Source of the DNA: Herbidospora mongoliensis
GTDB lineage: Bacteria; Actinomycetota; Actinomycetes; Streptosporangiales; Streptosporangiaceae
Assembly: GCF_001570545.1 (NCBI RefSeq)
Contig: NZ_BBXD01000026.1
Span: 1-64,000 of the forward strand
Reading direction: 5' to 3'
DNA: 64,000 nt
Positions 16,448 through 27,200 of this stretch are shown in pieces. Position 1 is the first letter of the stretch; each line of letters opens with the position of its first letter. The notes beneath the pieces were generated by a model. The model did no database searches. It was not told the origin of the DNA and saw only the letters and a list, made by a program, of their open reading frames with translations. The position numbers and the translations under genes are program-made.

Positions 16448-17788
16448 CTACTCCGAAAGAGATAATTCGGCGGATGCCCGCAGTGTGTGATTCTGAGCGC
16501 GGGCGCGATCGGCAGCCCATACATACGTGGCAAAAGCAACTCCACCAGCCATAATATATGGTAACGAATGTAGCCCTGTGACGCCAACGGCAGCAGCACC
16601 CATGGCAGCAGTAGCCGCTGTCGCCAACCTGCGCGCGGGTCCGTCATACGCCGCCAGCCGAAGATTTACAAACGTCTCCTTGTATATATCCCGCTTGTAT
16701 GCAATCCGCCTGATGGCATCCGCGTAGTACTCGAATGTGAGGGCGACAGCGCGTTGCGCACCCTCGTTCATCGGATTCGCATGCCAGTAGTCAGTGGCGG
16801 CGAAGTAGTCCTGACCCGACGGGCTTTCGCGCAACCTGACGAAAGCCTCAGTGTCCATGGTGAGGAGCACATGCCGAGGGGGTAGCCGGGCGGTGATTGT
16901 CAACTCGGCCGCGTCACTTGGCGAGTCCTCGCCCGCAGGTTCCAATGCGGCCAGCGTGGCAATACTGTACTCCGGATGGAAGTTCGGAAAATTCGGGCTT
17001 ACTCCGAAAGAACGGGCTTGACTGTAAGCATAGCATTCATTCATCCAGAAACACAGCACCTGTAACGCAAGGTTCTCTTGCGAGCTTCGCGCGGCGGGAA
17101 ATAATTGACTGATGTCATCAATCGGTCGGTCGTTTATTCCTACCGACTCGCCCAGAGCGGCCATGTAGTCGCCCCGCCGGAACCCGGTGGCCCGCTGTCC
17201 TCTGGCCTGATTAAGTGCCCCGTACCGCCACGGCCCCGTAATCTCCCAGATTCTTTGGACGAGTGGAGATGATAGAGGTGGCTGATCGCCGGGTGGCTGA
17301 AAGAACCTTACCAAATTCTCCTCGAATGACGCCCCAACACTGCTGGCCGGCCAAGGTATCGACCGAAAAAGCTCGCTGCGCCGCACTGCTGTATCGAGCC
17401 GCGAGGTAATGTGCTGAAGGTTCTCCTCGTATGGAAGCAGTCCTCGAATGCCGGTATCGCGAATTGTAGTGTAAGCCTGCGTGAATCCCGCGCAATCGAT
17501 CTCCCGGAATGCGGGGATAATAATCCCCTGCGAAACGCCTGCTTCCAGTAGACTCGTCTGACCATTAAGCATCGCGCTGCGAAAATGTCCCATCAGCCCA
17601 CGGGATATGAAGAAGAACACATCCGGGACAAGGACTGCCTTCTCGAACAGGATATTGTTCAGCAGGCTCTGTTCGAAATTGCTCTGCCAGGCCGCCGGGT
17701 CGACGAACGACTCGGCTTGCCGGTCGAGCACGGATAAATACACCGTCCCAGGCGGCAGGACAGAATTACGATCACCGGATCCCGACAC
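16448..17788 (-). CDS. Unknown protein with C-terminal membrane hairpin
   Basis: The protein has 446 residues, GTG start at 17788 with GAGG about 9 bases upstream. No domain is recognised. The first 380 residues are soluble, rich in aromatic and charged residues. Residues about 400-435 hold two short hydrophobic stretches (TAATAAMGAAAVGVTGL and YIMAGGVAFATYVWAA) that could form a membrane hairpin. It stands alone between transposase debris, in somewhat lower G+C sequence than the IS copies. A soluble sensor with a C-terminal membrane effector would fit a defence or toxin role, but that is inference only. Confidence 0.7.
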   Translation of the reverse strand: MSGSGDRNSVLPPGTVYLSVLDRQAESFVDPAAWQSNFEQSLLNNILFEKAVLVPDVFFFISRGLMGHFRSAMLNGQTSLLEAGVSQGIIIPAFREIDCAGFTQAYTTIRDTGIRGLLPYEENLQHITSRLDTAVRRSELFRSIPWPASSVGASFEENLVRFFQPPGDQPPLSSPLVQRIWEITGPWRYGALNQARGQRATGFRRGDYMAALGESVGINDRPIDDISQLFPAARSSQENLALQVLCFWMNECYAYSQARSFGVSPNFPNFHPEYSIATLAALEPAGEDSPSDAAELTITARLPPRHVLLTMDTEAFVRLRESPSGQDYFAATDYWHANPMNEGAQRAVALTFEYYADAIRRIAYKRDIYKETFVNLRLAAYDGPARRLATAATAAMGAAAVGVTGLHSLPYIMAGGVAFATYVWAADRARAQNHTLRASAELSLSE

Positions 17789-18066
17789 GATGAACCTCGC
17801 TTTGGCGAGATATTAGGTAGCCTCGATGACATCACATCGGACTGGCTCGGGCAATACTCCGAACTTCGTTTCCGTGTTAAGAAACCGAGTGGAAGGAGCG
17901 ATGTAGATCCATGGACGGTCTCTAACTGGCCGCAGAGATCAGTTCCGCGTCGGGTACCTGTGGGGTGCGGATACTCAGCCGTAGTGGTTTACCTGCGAGT
18001 TCGTGGCTCAAGCATGATGAGGTCTCGGGCATCCTGCTGACGGTGTTGTGGTCCTTTGAGCCCTTT

Positions 18067-18858
18067 TCATCCTGAGTGGCGATCGGTTTCGATGGCCTCC
18101 AGGGTGAGGACTGCCTGCACGATCGCGGTGGCGCGGTGCGGGCAGCAGCGGAGTTTGGCCAGGACTTTCCAGGTCTTCAACGTTGCGACCGCGCGTTCGC
18201 CCATGGCCCGGATGCGGGCGTGAGAGCGGTTGACGGCCTTCTGGCCAGAGGACAGCCGTGGCCGATACCGATGGCGCTTGAACGGGGTGCGGATGGTGCC
18301 GCCCGCGCCTTGGTAACCCTTGTCGGCGAGGACCTGCACGCCGGCGCTGGTCAGAGCGTCGATGAGGCCGATGGTCAGATCGTGCACGGCGCCGGGCAGA
18401 GCTGGGGAGGCCCAGACCAGCCGGCCGATGGGGTCGGCGAGAACCTGGACGTTCAAGCCGTGACGCCGGTGTTTCCCGGAGTAGTAGGGCTTTTGATCGG
18501 CGAGTCGGTCGATGGGGATGAGGGTTGCGTCCAGGATGGCGTAGGCAAGGCGGCCGGCTCGTGCGACGGCGGCGTGGAGATCCTCGGCCAGGGCGGCCAG
18601 GAGGTCGACGCTTTCTCGCACGTAGCGCCAGGCGGTGGCGGTGCCGATGGAGAACCCCGAGGCCAGCTGGGTGTAGGTGTCGCCGTTGCGCAGGTGGGCG
18701 AGTACCAGCAGGGCTTGCCGTCCGGCGCTCAGGCGCCGCCATCGGCAGCGGCGTTCGGCACGGCGGGCGCGGATCAGGTCGGCCAGGCGGGCCAGGGTGC
18801 GGTTCGACAGCGGAATCGCGGCACGGTAAGACAGCAACGAGGCTCCCGGTTGGGGCAT
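18067..18858 (-). CDS. IS5-family DDE transposase
   Basis: The protein has 263 residues. An N-terminal helix-turn-helix (DTYTQLASGFSIGTATAWRY) precedes a DDE_Tnp_4-type core: Asp in AYAILDATLIPID, Asp in QVLADKGYQGAG and a terminal Glu near RAMGERAVATLK. The family is IS5 with a single ORF. Flanking sequences near 18015-18040 and 18870-18898 look like imperfect inverted ends (GATGAG, TC-rich, GCTG blocks), though no clear target duplication is visible. It appears intact. Confidence 0.87.
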   Translation of the reverse strand: MPQPGASLLSYRAAIPLSNRTLARLADLIRARRAERRCRWRRLSAGRQALLVLAHLRNGDTYTQLASGFSIGTATAWRYVRESVDLLAALAEDLHAAVARAGRLAYAILDATLIPIDRLADQKPYYSGKHRRHGLNVQVLADPIGRLVWASPALPGAVHDLTIGLIDALTSAGVQVLADKGYQGAGGTIRTPFKRHRYRPRLSSGQKAVNRSHARIRAMGERAVATLKTWKVLAKLRCCPHRATAIVQAVLTLEAIETDRHSG

Positions 18859-18940
18859 CGGATCTTGGTCGACTGCTGTCTTATCGGGAGTCTCATCTCG
18901 ACCTCAACCCTGGTTCCTGCGCCTCCCGTGACCAGCACCG

Positions 18941-20019
18941 TCACGATGGAAAAGGCTCTTTCTCTACCTCATCCTCGGGCGTGTCTTCCAGTTCCTGGTC
19001 CTGCTGGGTCGCGGTGATCGGGCCAAGGCGGCCGAGATCGTGGTGCTTCGTCATCAGCTGGCCGTATTGCGCCGTCAGGTGAACCGTCCCGATCTCCAGT
19101 CGGGAGATCGGGTCGTGCTCGCGGCTCTGTCGCGGCTGCTTCCCCGCTCGTCGTGGGATGTCTTCTTCGTCACCCCCGCGACCTTGCTGCGCTGGCACCG
19201 CGCCCTGGTGACACGCCGCTGGACCTACCGTCCAAACGCCCGGGTCGTCCCTCCACTCGTGCGGACATCCGGGAGGCGGTGTTGCGCCTAACGCGGGAGA
19301 ATCCCACGTGGGGTTACCAGCGCATCAGCGGAGAGTTGACCGGCGTCGGCTTGCGGGTACCGCCCAGCACCGTACGCGACATCCTCAACAGAGCCGGACT
19401 CAGTCCGGCGCCACGTCGCACCGGCCCGAGTTGGAGTCAGTTCCTTAAGGCGCAGGCCGAGGGCATCTGGGCGTGCGATCTGTTTCACGTCGATACGATC
19501 TTCTTCAAGCGGCTCTACGTTCTGTTCTTCATTGAGCACGCCACCCGCGTGGTCCACGTCGCCGGCGTCACGGCGCATCCGACCGGCGCCTGGGTTGCTC
19601 AGCAGGGCCGCAATCTGGTCATGGGCCTGGGCGAACAGGCTGAGGCGATTAGATTCGTCATCTGCGACCGCGATGCGAAATTCACGGCGGTCTTCGACGA
19701 GGTGTTCACCTCACTTGGCGCCCGCGTCATCATGATGCCGGTGCGCGCCCCGCGGGCCAACGCGATAGCCGGGCGCTGGGTCGGCACCGTTCGAAGGGAA
19801 TGCACCGATCGGCTGCTGGTCTACGACGAAGGCCATCTCCGCCAAGTCCTGCAGAGATACCAACGGCATGACAACCAGCACCGTCCTCATCGCTCACGAG
19901 GCCGTCGGCCACCTCAACCACCACATGACCGGGCTACACCCACCGATCTCGATCAGATACGCCTGCAACGCAGTGAGCTACTTGGCGGCCTGATCAACCA
20001 ATACCGGCGGGCCGCATAG
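18941..20019 (+). pseudogene. IS481-like rve transposase, frameshifted
   Basis: The N-terminal part (AEIVVLRHQLAVLRRQV to RWHRALVTRRWTY) lies in one frame up to about 19230. The rest (KRPGRPSTRADIREAVLRL, the catalytic Asp in WACDLFHVDT, Asp in FVICDRDAKF, the NAIAGRWVGT segment where Glu is expected) lies in another frame, stop at 20019. The acidic residue of the last catalytic motif is also changed (Gly in place of Glu), so the enzyme is doubly inactive. The start of the first frame is uncertain. Confidence 0.75.
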
Positions 20020-20564
20020 ACGAAGTAGAGATAATCACAGGTCAGAGGCCATCTCCGGGTTTTCGCACCCCACAGGGCCAACGAGTCGCGCCGGCGCTGG
20101 CTGTGATCCCCGCGTCCGTCGTGCTGATATCGGCCGGGCTGATGAACGTCCAGATGGGCTTCGATGTCGGGACGTTGGGCGTCAACGTGCCCGGGCTGCT
20201 GTGGATCGTTTGGGGCGCCGCCCGCGGGGACACTGCCGCTGCTGCCAGGTGCCCGAGGAATTCGGCCAACCTGCCGAATCAGTGCGTGGGCTGTAGCTGT
20301 AACGCCTTTCGGACAATCGATCAAACTAAGTCGGCGCCGCCGGAAATGTGTATTTCTTGGGCACGGTTACACGCGTAAGTGCAGGTTGGGGTGTTTGCTG
20401 CTCGCCATCCATATGCGTGCTGCGCATACATCTTCCCGGCTAACGTTTTCTAGCGTACCGTCACGAACGGGGGACAGTGAACACTATGGCCCGGGTGCTC
20501 CTGTGGGGATTGTGCGCGTGGAGTTGCGGGGAAGCCTTACCCATCAGGCTGGGGGATTCATCAC
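20020..20564. other. Non-coding stretch with IS-end scar
   Basis: Bases 20049-20074 are identical to 56414-56439 and look like the outer end of another mobile element. After it, 20103-20220 on the plus strand can encode a hydrophobic peptide (VVLISAGLMNVQMGFDVG) that may be the rest of a membrane protein. Beyond about 20230 no convincing gene is seen until 20565. Confidence 0.35.
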
Positions 20565-21233
20565 ATGTTAGATTTCGTGTTCGGTGTCGGACAACCACTG
20601 TCGATCGGCATGGGTGTCGTGGCGGCCATAGATGCCGTGCGATACCACCCGCAGCTCTGGGAATCGGTCAACCGCAGCCAGAAACTGCGATTCCTGGTAT
20701 TTCTGTCGCCTGTTCTCTCGTTCCTCCTCCTGCCGGTAGGGGCCGGGTTCACGCTCTACTACTTCGTTAAGGTTCGACCGCAACTCGTTCGCGCCGCACG
20801 TTGGCGTCCGCATCTTCGACGTGCTACCGGCTTCGGCATGACCTGGAGAGAGCTGTCACTCTGGAACAAAGTCAATGTGGTGCTCAGCTCTGTGATCGCC
20901 TGCGTACTTAGCTTCCTCACGTTCACTGGACAGTCCGGCAGCAACGACGACGTCCCCCTATGGGGCTGGATATTGATCACTCCGATTCTTTTCGTCGCCT
21001 TTTTCTTCGCCGCATATCTTGGATTGTGGTTCGCCCAGATATTCCTACCACTCTGGCTGCTGAGCCCCGAGCGACCGTTGATCGAGAATGCTGGCACGGG
21101 GGCGGCGAACGAGAGAAGGCGGGCGGCCCAGGATGACCAGGTCCGGATGGAGCAACAGCGTCGGCAGCAGCAGTGGCAAGCCGAGCAACAGCGTCAGCAG
21201 CGCGAGCGCCGCAACCGCCCACCTGGTTGGTGA
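20565..21233 (+). CDS. Membrane protein with charged Gln/Arg-rich tail
   Basis: The protein has 222 residues from the ATG at 20565; GGGGG lies about 14 bases upstream. Hydrophobic segments are near residues 5-25, 42-68, 100-118 and 128-165, giving about four passes, then a cytoplasmic tail of roughly 45 residues rich in Gln and Arg. No family is recognised. It has its own unit between IS debris and a broken hydrolase. Confidence 0.65.
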   Translation: MLDFVFGVGQPLSIGMGVVAAIDAVRYHPQLWESVNRSQKLRFLVFLSPVLSFLLLPVGAGFTLYYFVKVRPQLVRAARWRPHLRRATGFGMTWRELSLWNKVNVVLSSVIACVLSFLTFTGQSGSNDDVPLWGWILITPILFVAFFFAAYLGLWFAQIFLPLWLLSPERPLIENAGTGAANERRRAAQDDQVRMEQQRRQQQWQAEQQRQQRERRNRPPGW

Positions 21234-21311
21234 CGATCCCACGGGACTACGGGTGCCTCGGTTATTGATCAGGGAACTTGTTCGAGCCGGTTGATCGCCA
21301 GCTCGTCGGTA

Positions 21312-22100
21312 TCATCCATGAGGCGCCGCGACGCCGGGCGGAACTTGCCTGCTCAGACAATCACCTCGTTGTCCCGGTGGATGCCTGGACGGAGGCTGCT
21401 CCGATATCCACGGTAGTCGCCTCTTCAGGTTCTGGACCGCGTCGGCCGGCTGCAGATAACCCTTGTGGACGTTCGACGCGTCCGCCTTGATCACGCCGGC
21501 CACGTACGCGGCCTTGCTGCGGTAGAGCCGCTTGAGCTGGGCCTCCTCGAACGGGATGTGCGTGCCGAACAGCACGCAGAACGTCTGGCCGGTCTTCTCT
21601 CCCGTGTTCAGAGCCGTCGGGGCGGTGACCTGTGACAGGCGGATGCCGCCCTCGGCCAGGCCCAGCTCGTTACGTGCCTTCGTCCCGTCGGCGTTGAACA
21701 GCAGCGGGGGCGCGGTGGGCGGCGGGGTGCCCGTCGTCACCCAGCGGGACAGGTGCGCGTACGCGGCGGCGAGCACGTGTTGCAGCGGCACGCGGCTGAA
21801 CGGAGGCCGGGTCACACGTGTACTCGGGTGCCGCGCCCAGGTCGCGGGTGAGCAGCGGGCGGCGGTACTCCTGGCCGGCCCAGCCGGAGTGCGCGGCGCC
21901 GGCCACCTCCCAGCGGCGGAACCTGTCGCTGTCGGGCGGGCGGACGGGGGTGCGCACGTCCGTCTCTGACATCACCTGGAACACCGGCTCGGCGCCCGCG
22001 CGGGTGGGGGCCTGGCCGACGATGTTCGCGTAGCCGTCGAAGACGGGCTCGATCTGGGGGAGTACGGCGTCGTAGTAGACCGTCATGCGGCCCGCCGACT
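21312..22100 (-). pseudogene. Alpha/beta-hydrolase-domain enzyme, frameshifted and truncated
   Basis: The upstream frame (IEPVFDGYANIVGQAPTRAG, VFQVMSETDVRTP, WEVAGAAHSGWAGQEYRRPL, TCD) and a second frame beginning near 21800 (FSRVPLQHVLAAAYAHLSRW to LKRLYRSKAAYVAGVIKADA) together match the large actinobacterial alpha/beta hydrolase domain family. The frame changes near 21815, and the N-terminal half, with the nucleophile elbow, is removed by the left end of IS copy d at 22101. Not functional. Confidence 0.7.
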
Positions 22101-23339
22101 GTGCGCCTGCCGATAATTCCATCCGTCCAGGTCGCGGCCTCGCAGTACTTCTCTCCGAAGGCGGGCTTCGATTCCTGACGAGGAGCCTGTGCGGCAGGAT
22201 GACCGGTCGTGCTCTTTCGCCTGGCCTATCTCGCTGTCACGAATACCTTCGCGGCGCTGCGGTTGCTGCCGATGGGAGATCGGGACAAGGACGTGGAGAT
22301 TCTCGCCCTGCGTCATCAGATCGCTGTCCTCGAACGGCAGCTCGGCATCGGAGCCAGGGCGCGGTTCGTGCCTGAGGACCGGGCCTTCCTGGCCGCTCTC
22401 CTGGCGCCGTTGCCCAGTGACGTGCTGCGTCGGCTGCGTCTCCTCGTCCGGCCGGACACTGTCATGCGGTGGCACCGTGATCTGATGAATCGGCGTCATG
22501 CTCGTGCCTGCGTGCCGAAGCGGCGCGGGCGTCCGCCAACCGTCCGTTCCATCCGCGCCCTTGTCCTGCGCTTAGTCCAGGAGAACCCGTCCTGGGGCTA
22601 CCGGAGAGTGCACGGAGAACTCACCACCCTCGGTATCACGGTCGCGCCGTCCACGGTCTGGGAGATCCTCAAGCGGGAGGGCATCGATCCGGCACCTGAG
22701 CGGGCGTCCAGCACGTGGGCCGACTTTCTGCGCTCCCAGGCTGAGGCTTTGCTGGCCTGCGATTTCATCGAGACTGTCACTCTTGATGGGCGGCGTCAGT
22801 ACATCCTGGCCGTCATCGACCACGCCACCAGACGCGTCCGCGTGCTCGGTACCACCGCGCACCCGACCGCGAGCTGGGTCGCCCAGGCCGTCAGGAACCT
22901 GGTGATGGATCTGGAGGACGCCGGTTGCCGGGCCCGCTACTTGATTCGCGATCGAGACGGGAAGTTCCCGGCGCTCATGGACGAGATTCTCGCTGAGGCC
23001 GGCATTCAGACCGTGCTCACCGGTATCCGGATGCCGAGGAGGAACGCGATCATGGAGCGGTGGGTGCGGTTCTGCCGCTGCGAACTTCTTGACCGCTGCC
23101 TGCTGTGGAACGAATGCCATCTCCGGCACGCCCTGCGCGAGTATGAACAGTTTTACAACCGGCACCGCGCCCATCAATCCCTTGCCCAGGCGGCCCCGCT
23201 GCGTGCCGTCCCGGCTCCGATCACCGATCCAGAGCGGATCGCGAGCTTGACGATACGTCGGCGGGACCGGCTCGGTGGAATCCTCCACGAGTACTCACAT
23301 GCCGCTTGAGCTGCACGGATGGAATTTTCGGCAGGCACA
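22101..23339 (+). mobile_element. Complete rve-type IS copy d
   Basis: The left end GTGCGCCTGCCGATAATTCC begins at 22101; the right end finishes at about 23339. It is nearly the same as copy c. The left flank is a hydrolase pseudogene and the right flank is the tail of another IS copy, so two elements are joined end to end. Confidence 0.85.
22209..23309 (+). CDS. rve-type DDE transposase, copy d
   Basis: The protein has 366 residues with the full set of domains seen at 14976: helical N-terminus, arm GRPPTVRSIR, catalytic Asp in LLACDFIETV, Asp in YLIRDRDGKF and Glu in NAIMERWVRFC. It is predicted active and, with the two other complete copies, could mobilise all the truncated relatives in the window. 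Confidence 0.92.
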   Translation: MLFRLAYLAVTNTFAALRLLPMGDRDKDVEILALRHQIAVLERQLGIGARARFVPEDRAFLAALLAPLPSDVLRRLRLLVRPDTVMRWHRDLMNRRHARACVPKRRGRPPTVRSIRALVLRLVQENPSWGYRRVHGELTTLGITVAPSTVWEILKREGIDPAPERASSTWADFLRSQAEALLACDFIETVTLDGRRQYILAVIDHATRRVRVLGTTAHPTASWVAQAVRNLVMDLEDAGCRARYLIRDRDGKFPALMDEILAEAGIQTVLTGIRMPRRNAIMERWVRFCRCELLDRCLLWNECHLRHALREYEQFYNRHRAHQSLAQAAPLRAVPAPITDPERIASLTIRRRDRLGGILHEYSHAA

Positions 23340-23504
23340 AAGCCCTTGCGCAGGCGACTCCACTGCGGGCCGTCCCGGTGCCGATCACTGACCCCGAACG
23401 AATCACCAACCTGAATATACGCCGACGAGACAGACTCGGCGGAATCCTCCACGAATACCAACATGCCGCTTGAACTGCACGGATGAGGTTTTCGGCAGGC
23501 GCAC
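23340..23504 (+). pseudogene. Tail of rve-type IS (scar e)
   Basis: The last 44 codons of a transposase (ALAQATPLRAVPVPITDPER to LGGILHEYQHAA, stop 23473) and the right terminal repeat ending GGCAGGCGCAC at 23504 are present. The sequence is almost the same as bases 10543-10708, so it descends from the copy b sub-type. Confidence 0.85.
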
Positions 23505-23779
23505 TGCTCCGCACTCTGACCTGGGACCGCGGCATGGAACTCGCCGGCCACCGATTGCTGACCGAAGCGACCGGCGTCGACGTCTTCTTCGCGGCACCGC
23601 GCAGCCCCTGGCAGCGAGGCACAAACGAGAACACGAACAAACTGATCCGGCAATACCTACCGAAAGGCATCGATCTGAGCCTGTACAGCCAAACCGACCT
23701 CGACGCACTGGCCGCCCGACTGAACAACCGCCCCGCAAATGCCTCGGCTACCGAACCCCCGCCCAATGCGTTGCCTTGA
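23505..23779 (+). pseudogene. IS30-family transposase, C-terminal fragment
   Basis: The open frame reads [54 protein letters not shown] and ends PPPNALP with a stop at 23779. These are the last catalytic Asp region and the Glu-containing GTNENTN motif of IS30 transposases. The first two thirds are missing. Confidence 0.85.
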
Positions 23780-24066
23780 CTCTTTGAATCTAAGGCGGCT
23801 TTTTTCAGGAAACTGTTCTCTTCCCGGAGTTTGCGGTTCTCCCGCTCCCGCTCCAGCTCCCGCTCGCTCTTCCTCCCGTCCGCCGGAGACGAGCCGGGTT
23901 CAACATCACCGTATTCACGCCGCCAGGCTCTCACCCAGTTATGAAGCGTCGTGTCATTGATACCGAGTTCCCTCGCCACATGCGTCACCGGACGGTCCCC
24001 GCCCAGCACCATGCGGACGGCCTCGTCCTTGAACTCCCGCGAATACGGGCCCTTACGCCGCACCAA
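23780..24066 (-). pseudogene. IS3-family OrfA fragment
   Basis: From the ATG at 24066: KGPYSREFKDEAVRMVLGG, then the helix-turn-helix RELGINDTTLHNWVRAW, then the leucine-zipper segment LREENSFLKKAAL. This is the first ORF of an IS3 element. The frame collapses where it meets the IS30 fragment near 23785, and OrfB is absent. Confidence 0.8.
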
Positions 24067-24157
24067 CTCCTACGTCCTTCCGGTCGCCCCAACCCTAGTT
24101 GGGGAGCTGTCCGGAATCTCTAGGGCACCCCACAAGGTGCTTCTCGGACCGCTGAGT

Positions 24158-24177
24158 ACGGCCTCGCGTGAGGCCGT
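24158..24177 (-). terminator. Hairpin after the DISARM-like operon
   Basis: ACGGCCTC at 24158-24165 pairs with GAGGCCGT at 24170-24177 around a 4-base loop, about 60 bases beyond the stop of the last operon gene. A short GC-rich stem without T tract; a plausible terminator for the minus-strand operon. Confidence 0.45.
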
Positions 24178-24235
24178 TCATCGATCGTCATGATTCTGGG
24201 CGGATACGGTCACGGGCTTCGGCGCGGCTTGCCAT

Positions 24236-27200
24236 TCAGTGATCAAGTCGTGATTTCAGCGCGTTGATGCCATTCTCAAGATCGTTATGTCGAATTACCA
24301 AGATGCTGTATCCGGCGTCCTTCAACGAGGCGCGCCGAGCGACGTCGAGGCGAGATTGCAGGGGTGCGTCATGGATCCCACCGTCAAGGAAGACGGCGAG
24401 GTGCACACCTTCCCCTTCGTAATAGAGGTCAGCCGACGCGATGGGGTTCTCCGGGGGCAGACCCTTGTGCGCGGCGGTCGGTGCAGGCACCCCCGCAGCT
24501 CTGATCGCGGCGACCATCTTCTCCTCTGTCTTGGAGTCGAACGCGGTCACTACCTCAGACCAGTCGGCCCCGATCGGCTCAGTGGCTAGGTCGATCCGTT
24601 GCAGGATCGACAGAAAGAATGGGAATGCCAGGTTGCGGTCCAGGACGTCGTGGTGCCACTGGTTGTAAAAGCTGCGGAGGCACTCGTAGCACGACGTGTG
24701 GCAGGCGTCGGCTTGGGGATGCCCGTCTCGGTTGACGTGCAGGATGTCCAACGCCCGCTCAGCGATGGCGAGCCACATGTCCGGGTCAATCATCCGGTCG
24801 AGTACGCCGATGCCGCCCTCGTCGACCTCGTACAGCAGGATCCGCCGTGCCTGCGGTGCGCCGGCTTGCGGGTAGACCTGTCCGGCGAGCTCGTTCTCCT
24901 CAATGCCGAACTGGGTGCCCATCGCCGCCTGCAGCGCGTACATCAGGCTGTACGCATGCGTATCCGCGTTGACACCTTCGGGGGCGACGACGTCCAGCAG
25001 CAGCATGTCATGCCGGTCGTCGTTGAACAGCACGACGTTCTCGATGAGGTTCTCGCTCTGGGGCAGGCACTCGCTGCCGGCTTTGTAGTGCTCGAGGTCC
25101 GGGTTCCACAACCGGCAACGCGCGCACAGGCTGAAGGGTTCTCCGCTGCGGACGAATCCAGTGTTGGCTTGGAGTACGAACCCGAGACGGGCCACGGTGA
25201 GCTCAGCCGACACGTCGTCCCCGGCTGTCATCGTGCCTCGCCGTACCCGGGTGTTGGGCAGCCGGTACGCGGCGATTACGTTGTACCCCTGCCGCAGCCG
25301 CTCCTCCGCGTCGGCTCCGACACTGTCGCGTTGGACGGCGTACTGGTCGGTGACGGGCATCGCGTTGCGGTAGATCCGCTGCTGGTCGGTGAGCGCCTGG
25401 CAGTTGGGGCACTTGCTGGTGGTGTCGACCGCGTCACGGTCGAGGTAGTAGCCGCAGCGGCACAGGAACACCTTCGAGGTGATGGCTTCGGCGTCCCGGC
25501 CGGATGACGCGCGGGTGACCTGGTAGCGGCGGCCGAGGTGGTAGATGGAGTTGCCGGGCGCGAACTCGCGCAGCGCGATGGACCTGGACCTGACCCGTGG
25601 GCGTTCACGGTCGCTGAACCGCAGCATGAGTGCCTTGCGCGGGAATGCGTAGCTGGGAAGGAACCCTCGCTGGGCGAGCCACGACAGGGGGTGGTAGTCG
25701 CCATCGCCAGTGCGGATCTTCCCTCGGATCGCTTCAACTGCCTCTCGGCGCCGTCTCTCCGACTTGTCCAGCGGTTGCTTGTCAGCCCGGGCGTTGAGCT
25801 CGTCGAGTTCGGCCTTCAGCTCGGCGGCGTAATCCACCAGTGATCCCATCGCGTCGTCCAACGCGGCCACGAATCCGTCGACGGCCTGGCCGACCAATTG
25901 AGGGGTTACGGCAGTCGCGTCGTCGAACACGTCCTGGAACGCCGCCGTCCCGGCCTCGATAAGCGGGTCCCTGTTGGCCCCAATGAACCTGTCGAGTGCG
26001 TCGCGCATGTCCGGGAGCAGTCCGCCGATGCCTTCGTCAATGCGCGTCCAGGTGTCGATCTCCCGCGGGAGGTCATCATGTTCACCTGCCCATGCGCCCA
26101 GAATGATCGCGTTCATGTGCGCCCGGATCAGGGCCTCATTATCAAGGAGGAATCGGGGCGCTGCGATCTTGCCGGCGATGATCCGCTCTGGCCGTTTGAA
26201 GAAGTACTGGTCGTGCGAGGCAGCCCGGCCCTGGGCAGAGCAGAACGTGACAACCGTGGCGGGTTGTGCGGCACGACCGGCGCGGCCTTGTCGTTGGGCG
26301 TAGTTCGCAGGGGACGGAGGGACATTGCGCATGTACACCGCGGAGAGGGTGCCGATGTCGACACCGAGTTCCATCGTGGGTGTGCACACGAGCACGTTCA
26401 GCGGGTCGGTCTGCTCGCGAAACCGGGTCTCGATGACCTTGCGGGCATCACCATCGAGGCTGCCGGTGTGTTCCTCCGCCTCGACCCGGGTGGTGTCGGC
26501 CAATGCGCCGATGTAGGCGCTGCGGAAGAAGTCGTCTCGACCGGTGCGATCCGGTTGGACGCGAGCCTTCACGCAACGGGGGCACGCCCGTTCACGGGAC
26601 AGGATCCACCGGCCGGCGCAGCGGGTGCATCGGAACCCTTGCGGCTCCTCAGCGAACCAGTATCGGATCCGTTCCTCATCGACGGCCAGCCCGCCGCTGT
26701 CAGAGACGAGGTAGCCATACCGGGTCAGGCACTCCGCAGCCTGCCGGATGAGCCGCTTCGCCGCCGCGCTCCCGGTCGCGTCCACGGGCAGCCCAGCCTC
26801 GACCTTGACCCACCGGGTCAGCGCCGTAGTCTGGGGCGCGTCGCTGCCATCAGGCATCTGCTTGCCGGCGATGCGGCGGTACTGCGCTCGCGCCCTGGAC
26901 TCCTTCTGCTCGTCGTACAGGGTGCGGCGGCGCGGCAGCTCTGGCCCGCCATGGAAGAACGCGGCCTCGCTGAGCTGTTCGAGGACGTCGCTGCGGAACC
27001 GGTCCGGGTCGGTGAACGCGGCGGCAGGGCCGTCCGTGCTCGCTGACACGATCGCGCGCTGGCGTCGCATCACGTCCAGGATCACCCGCAGCAGGTCCTC
27101 CACTAGGTCGGGATCGGTGCCGGCATAACTGCGGAGGAACGGGTCAAGCCGTTCGTCCGCGGCGACCGCCGGGGCAATCTTTCCGGGCGTGAAACCTGAG

